Source: Deltaproteobacteria bacterium (lineage in GTDB: Bacteria > Bdellovibrionota_B > Oligoflexia > Oligoflexales > Bog-1112). From it: DNA of 35,874 nt. The notes under the pieces are model-generated. The model searched no databases. It saw only the letters and a list, made by a program, of their open reading frames with translations, and was not told the origin of the DNA. The stretch is from positions 1 to 35,874 of the forward strand of contig JACPKR010000060.1 in assembly GCA_016186945.1 (NCBI GenBank), in the 5' to 3' direction. Positions 32,302-35,874 of this stretch are shown here, piece by piece; positions within the stretch are counted from its first letter, which is position 1, and each line of letters begins with the position of its first letter. The translations under genes were made by a program, and so were the position numbers.

Positions 32302-32931
32302 TCACTCGCCTTTCCTTGCGAAAATACGTTTCACAGCAAGATCAACGAGAACATCGGCTGTCTGGCTAGCGTCCAGCACCACAAACCTATCCCGAAACTC
32401 TTTCGCCAACTGAAGGTATGCGTCCCGAATCAACTGATGGTGTTGACGTTGCGCCGTGTCGAAACGGGTCTGCCTGATCCCTTCAGACGTCCTTTTTTTT
32501 ACGCGACTGAGAGCGATATCAACATCGCAATCAAGGAGAAAGGTGAGGGTGGGTTGGAGTCCAGAAGTGGAGAAGGGCACCACCCGATCGAGCATGTCCC
32601 GTGTTATGCCCCCGAGTACACCTTGGTAAACGTAGGTCGAATCGAAAAAGCGATCAGAGATAACCCAGTCCCCTCGCGCCAGAGCTGGTTTGATTCTGTA
32701 GGCTACGTGCTGAGCACGCGCCGCGGAAACAAGGAGAAATTCACCTTCAGGCGTGAAGGGGTCGTCTTCCGGAGGATGGTTAAAAAGAGAGCGCAAGCTT
32801 TCTCCCAGAGGGCTGCCCCCCGGCTCTCTTGTTACAACGGTACTCTGCCTTGCGTTCTTCAATTCAGCAGCAAGGCCCTTGACGAACAAGGACTTCCCGA
32901 CACCTTCTCCACCTTCTACACTTATAAACAT
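32302..32931 (-). CDS. tmk: Thymidylate kinase
   Basis: The 209-residue P-loop kinase phosphorylates dTMP to dTDP. It shows the P-loop EGGEGVGKS (6-14), TREPGGSPLGE, the DRFFDSTYVYQG block and the lid RVKKRTSEG. The length is standard. It is the first gene of an operon with the two UDP-sugar genes, and a sigma70-like promoter lies upstream. The combination of a nucleotide kinase with sugar-nucleotide genes is probably just operon sharing. Confidence 0.96.
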   Translation of the reverse strand: MFISVEGGEGVGKSLFVKGLAAELKNARQSTVVTREPGGSPLGESLRSLFNHPPEDDPFTPEGEFLLVSAARAQHVAYRIKPALARGDWVISDRFFDSTYVYQGVLGGITRDMLDRVVPFSTSGLQPTLTFLLDCDVDIALSRVKKRTSEGIRQTRFDTAQRQHHQLIRDAYLQLAKEFRDRFVVLDASQTADVLVDLAVKRIFARKGE

Positions 32932-32978
32932 GTCCCCGCTTTCATGGCGTGTTTTCTCCCTTTTGATGAATACGAGTT

Positions 32979-33007
32979 ATAATAGGAAAAAGACAGAGTA
33001 ACGGCAA
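32979..33007 (-). promoter_or_regulatory. Sigma70-like promoter of the tmk operon
   Basis: On the minus strand TTGCCG (33002-33007) and TATTAT (32979-32984) are separated by exactly 17 bp, 48 nt before the ATG of tmk. The spacing and -10 box are close to consensus. The left end of the MITE-like element starts 9 nt beyond the -35 box. Confidence 0.6.
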
Positions 33008-33015
33008 ACGGATTG

Positions 33016-33157
33016 TAATGCGTAAGCCACCTGGGGCAAATAGGGAGAGGGGGGTTTGGGGGGGCGAGTGAAGCGTCGCCTCCCCCGGATTTCATGGAGG
33101 AACCAGCTGCGCAGTTTCCTCCAAACCACCTCCTTGCCCCGGTTGGCTTACGCTTTA
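33016..33157 (+). mobile_element. MITE-like element B with 24-bp inverted ends, containing dispersed repeat copy 6
   Basis: The ends 33016-33039 and 33134-33157 are inverted repeats matching at 21 of 24 positions (GCGTAAGCCA is shared). The 142-bp element has a G-rich stretch (33041-33064) and a full copy of the GGAGGAA...TTCCTCC repeat (33087-33137). It has no coding capacity and so would depend on a transposase elsewhere. Its relative at 18938 suggests mobility or a shared origin. It sits between the divergent tmk and kinase genes. Confidence 0.8.
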
Positions 33158-33182
33158 CCCATTGGGGAGTAGAGGCAGGAAG

Positions 33183-35000
33183 ATGGCCGAGCGTTTCGTT
33201 CTTTTCAAAAAACTTGCCCGTGGGGGGATGGCCGAAATTTATCTTGGCAAACTCCTCGGACAAGATGGTTTCGAGCGTATGTGCTGCTACAAGCGCATCC
33301 TACCTCATTTGGCCAAAGACACAGACTTCATCGAAATGTTCCGAGACGAAGCCCATATTGGCAAACGCCTTCAGCATGCCAATATCGTCCGCGTCGAAGG
33401 GTTCGAGGAAGTAGACGACTCGTATGCGATCATCATGGAATTCGTCGCCGGGGCGGACTTACGCACCTTGCTGTCTGCCTGCGAGCAGCAAAACACTCGC
33501 CCTAGCATTCCTATGGCTGCTTACATCATCGCCGAGGCAGCACGCGGGCTTCACTACGCCCACATTAAGACTGACGATGTTACGCACAAGCCGCTCGGGA
33601 TCGTCCATCGTGACATTTCGCCTCAAAACATCCTGGTCAGTTTTGAGGGGGAGGTGAAAGTCACAGACTTCGGTATCGCTGAGGCGGAAAACAAACTTAC
33701 AGAAACAAAAACGGGGATCGTCAAAGGCAAGTTCTCCTATATGAGTCCCGAACAGATAAGCGCTCAAACCGTGGATGCTCGCACAGATGTGTTTGCCCTG
33801 TCGATCCTCCTGTGGGAGATGCTTGCCATGCGACGCCTGTTCCACGCCGAGACGGAGGTGGCGACCATCCAGCTCGTGCGAGACTGCGTGATCCCCATGG
33901 ACCTTGCCACACTGAATCCGGAGGTGGATGAGGATTTACAGAAAATTGTTTTCAAAGGACTGGCGAAGGATGTGGGCGATCGCTACAAGACCGCAGCTCT
34001 CTTTGAAAAGGATCTGCGCCGCTATCTGAACAAACACTATCCGGACTTTACCGCTGACGATCTCAGCGAGTTCCTAAAAAGAAACCTCAGAGAAAAACGG
34101 GAAGAACTCCTATCGAATATCCAGGCACTGCTTAGTCAAAAGGGGAAAATCGCAGGACCCGAAGACAAGACCGCGATCAAGGCTCCCTCCGAGTCCTCAG
34201 CAAGATCAGAAGTTCCCTATGAAGAAAAAGAGGACACAGATTTTCGCCTCGACACTGGTTTCACTGGCCAGCGGGCAGCCGCCCCAACCACGCAGCCGGA
34301 ACCGGGTCCTCCCCCCCAGCCGAGGGCGGAAACGATTAGCCCTCGACCGAGCACGGTGCGACCTACCCCGCCCCCTCGTTATCAAGCAACGGTACCCGCG
34401 CGAACGGGAAGTTTTGCGAGGTTTCTGCTCAGCCTCCTCTTAATAGGAGCTGTAGCTGCAGGCGCGTTCTATTTTTACCAACAGAGAAAGACCCCACCTT
34501 CCATCCAGTGGGAAATTTCCACAGTGCCGAACACTGTACAGCTGGAACTCGATGGGGTGGCTCTGTTCGAAAGTGAATATGCAAGAACCCCCCTCACTCT
34601 TCGCAAAGTCAAAGACGGATCTCATCAGCTCACAATTAAGCGACCAGGCTTCGAGTCGGAAACCATCACCGCTACGCTAAGCAAGGGAGAATCCACCAAA
34701 AGTGAGGTGGTTCTCAAGCAGCTCGATAAGATGGCTCCCCTCCGCATCAGCTTGAAAAGCGGGAGAAGTGTGAAAATTCGCATCGACGATGGAATTTTCC
34801 AAGACACGCTCGGCTCTCAATCTCCCGTCAATGTAGATTTCATAACTTTCGGAGAAGAACACACCCTTTACATTCTTGATGCGGCGACGCAGGTGTTCCA
34901 ATTTCAATGTGTCTTCACCCCACGGGCACAAAGTTGGCTGGCACCTTTCCTCGTCGTCATTGACAGCGAGCAACAAAAGTGTAGTTATCCTCTGAGATGA
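33183..35000 (+). CDS. Ser/Thr protein kinase with C-terminal PEGA-like domain
   Basis: The 605-residue kinase starts at ATG 33183 behind AGGAAG; an upstream TTG at 33162 is less likely. The kinase domain (about 5-285) has LARGGMAEIY, Lys37, Glu56, HRDISPQN (142-149), DFG (162-164) and SPEQ in place of APE. All catalytic residues are present. A Pro-rich linker (about 340-405), one membrane helix (about 412-431) and an extracytoplasmic part with a PEGA-like repeat (about 440-512) follow. It would sense the periplasm and phosphorylate cytosolic targets. HRDISPQN is typical of myxobacterial and bdellovibrio-type kinases. The stop overlaps the nuclease gene by 4 nt. Confidence 0.94.
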   Translation: MAERFVLFKKLARGGMAEIYLGKLLGQDGFERMCCYKRILPHLAKDTDFIEMFRDEAHIGKRLQHANIVRVEGFEEVDDSYAIIMEFVAGADLRTLLSACEQQNTRPSIPMAAYIIAEAARGLHYAHIKTDDVTHKPLGIVHRDISPQNILVSFEGEVKVTDFGIAEAENKLTETKTGIVKGKFSYMSPEQISAQTVDARTDVFALSILLWEMLAMRRLFHAETEVATIQLVRDCVIPMDLATLNPEVDEDLQKIVFKGLAKDVGDRYKTAALFEKDLRRYLNKHYPDFTADDLSEFLKRNLREKREELLSNIQALLSQKGKIAGPEDKTAIKAPSESSARSEVPYEEKEDTDFRLDTGFTGQRAAAPTTQPEPGPPPQPRAETISPRPSTVRPTPPPRYQATVPARTGSFARFLLSLLLIGAVAAGAFYFYQQRKTPPSIQWEISTVPNTVQLELDGVALFESEYARTPLTLRKVKDGSHQLTIKRPGFESETITATLSKGESTKSEVVLKQLDKMAPLRISLKSGRSVKIRIDDGIFQDTLGSQSPVNVDFITFGEEHTLYILDAATQVFQFQCVFTPRAQSWLAPFLVVIDSEQQKCSYPLR

Positions 35001-35743
35001 GAAAAAAACATTTACTCTACCTTTTGTTCCTTCCGGTCGCTTACTACCTTACACAAGGGGAAAGGACCAAGCCTGAGGCTCCCCTACAAACTAAAGGCAA
35101 CACGGTCGTCAGTGATTTTAAGGAGGCAAAAAAACTGGCGAGGGAAATTTATCGGGACATGCCACAAACGTTTTACTGTGGGTGCCGTTTTGAGGGAAAC
35201 ACGGTAGATTTCAAGAGCTGTGGCTTCGCGCCGTTGGACGATTTAAAGCGCGCCCGCCGGGTCGAGTGGGAACATATTGTGCCAGCATCCGACTTCGGAC
35301 GTTCTTTCCCCGCCTGGCGCGATGGGGATCCTCAATGCGTTACAAGGAAAGGGAAAAGCTACCGCGGCAGAAACTGCGCCCGACGGGTGTCGGAAACCTT
35401 CCGGCACATGGAGGCCGATCTCTACAACTTGGTCCCCGCTATCGGTGAAATCAACGGTAAACGAGGGAACGCCCGCATGGGTCTTTTGCCCAAGCTTGCT
35501 CCTATGTTCGGAACCTGTGCCACAAAAATTGCCGACGGCGTCATCGAACCTAGGGAGGAAGTCCGTGGTTTCATAGCCCGTACCTATAAATACATGCACG
35601 CAAGCTATCCCCACCACGGCATCATATCACGGAAGAATGAAAAGCTTTTTGAGGCATGGGATAAGATGTATCCCATTACGGAAGATGAGAGCAAACGTGC
35701 GGAGCGGATCGCTAAGATCCAAGGGAATCGAAACCGCTACTAA
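34997..35743 (+). CDS. Endonuclease I (EndA/Dns family), exported
   Basis: The 248-residue nuclease has an N-terminal hydrophobic export segment (about 5-19) and then the endonuclease I core: FYCGCRF, VEWEHIVPASDFG with the catalytic His, and DLYNLVPAIGEINGKRGN containing the metal-binding Asn. Cysteines in CGC, SCGF, QC and NC probably form the disulfides seen in Vibrio Dns and E. coli EndA. It degrades DNA non-specifically outside the cytoplasm. The ATG overlaps the TGA of the kinase gene, so translation is coupled to the kinase. Positions 35744-35874 hold no feature I can support. Confidence 0.93.
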   Translation: MRKKHLLYLLFLPVAYYLTQGERTKPEAPLQTKGNTVVSDFKEAKKLAREIYRDMPQTFYCGCRFEGNTVDFKSCGFAPLDDLKRARRVEWEHIVPASDFGRSFPAWRDGDPQCVTRKGKSYRGRNCARRVSETFRHMEADLYNLVPAIGEINGKRGNARMGLLPKLAPMFGTCATKIADGVIEPREEVRGFIARTYKYMHASYPHHGIISRKNEKLFEAWDKMYPITEDESKRAERIAKIQGNRNRY

Positions 35744-35874
35744 AAACCTGGATAACTCTGGGCCATCAGGCTATTAGCTAATTCGCTCTCCGTTAATGTC
35801 CGTTTCCGGCGTGTAACTGGAGTCCTGGAGGGGCGGTCATTCTTGGTAGAATTAACTCCTCCGGTGGCGGTAAG

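Noticed and set aside
35744-35874. Possible riboswitch or further repeat in the terminal stretch
   Set aside because: Some GGAGG/CCTCC complementarity is visible but no known structure or match to the window's repeats.

Overview
The window looks like a chromosomal segment of a diderm, mid-GC bacterium of the Bdellovibrionota/Myxococcota (old 'deltaproteobacterial') kind. This is inferred from gene content only: a Ser/Thr kinase with a HRDISPQN catalytic loop and a PEGA-like tail, a class II HMG-CoA reductase next to a futalosine-pathway menaquinone gene, a complete Bat (aerotolerance-type) operon, lipoproteins, and an accessory Hsp70/GrpE gene set reminiscent of Myxococcus SglK/GrpS. No rRNA, tRNA or CRISPR array was recognised.

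Layout. Positions 1-143 are the 3' end of a group II intron (domains V and VI). Then come small envelope genes on the minus strand (222-1345), a Caps_synth-type glycosyltransferase (1576-2556) and a VWA lipoprotein (2763-3890). A tightly packed minus-strand operon (3996-9155) encodes a divergent Hsp70, a zinc-ribbon membrane protein, a 557-residue unknown, a J-like protein without HPD, and a GrpE-like protein. A GMC oxidoreductase (9547-11124, plus) converges on the Bat operon (11118-18890, minus: moxR, DUF58, DUF4381-like, batA, batB-batC fusion, batD, batE). Next are nupC (plus), a hybrid histidine kinase with two receivers (minus), an MlaF-like ABC ATPase (minus), then a plus-strand run: HMG-CoA reductase, an MqnE fused to a second cysteine-less radical-SAM-like half, DedA, and Aat. 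A minus-strand operon tmk - UDP-sugar 4-epimerase - UDP-sugar dehydrogenase follows. The dehydrogenase is split by a 483-residue intein placed exactly before its catalytic cysteine. The window ends with a Ser/Thr kinase and a translationally coupled secreted endonuclease I.

The most interesting signals are: (1) the intein with an apparently intact LAGLIDADG endonuclease; (2) the five-gene accessory chaperone cassette, with an atypical Hsp70 linker, a J-like protein lacking HPD and two unrecognised partners; (3) the MqnE fusion, whose linker carries an in-frame palindromic repeat; (4) a dispersed repeat of about 50 bp present at six of the seven strand-switch junctions between 9 and 34 kb, in one case inside a MITE-like element with 24-bp inverted ends, and in another case supplying the C-terminus of batE. 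Together with the group II intron, the segment carries an unusually diverse load of selfish or repeat DNA.

All functional calls come from motif reading without database searches. Domain positions are approximate.
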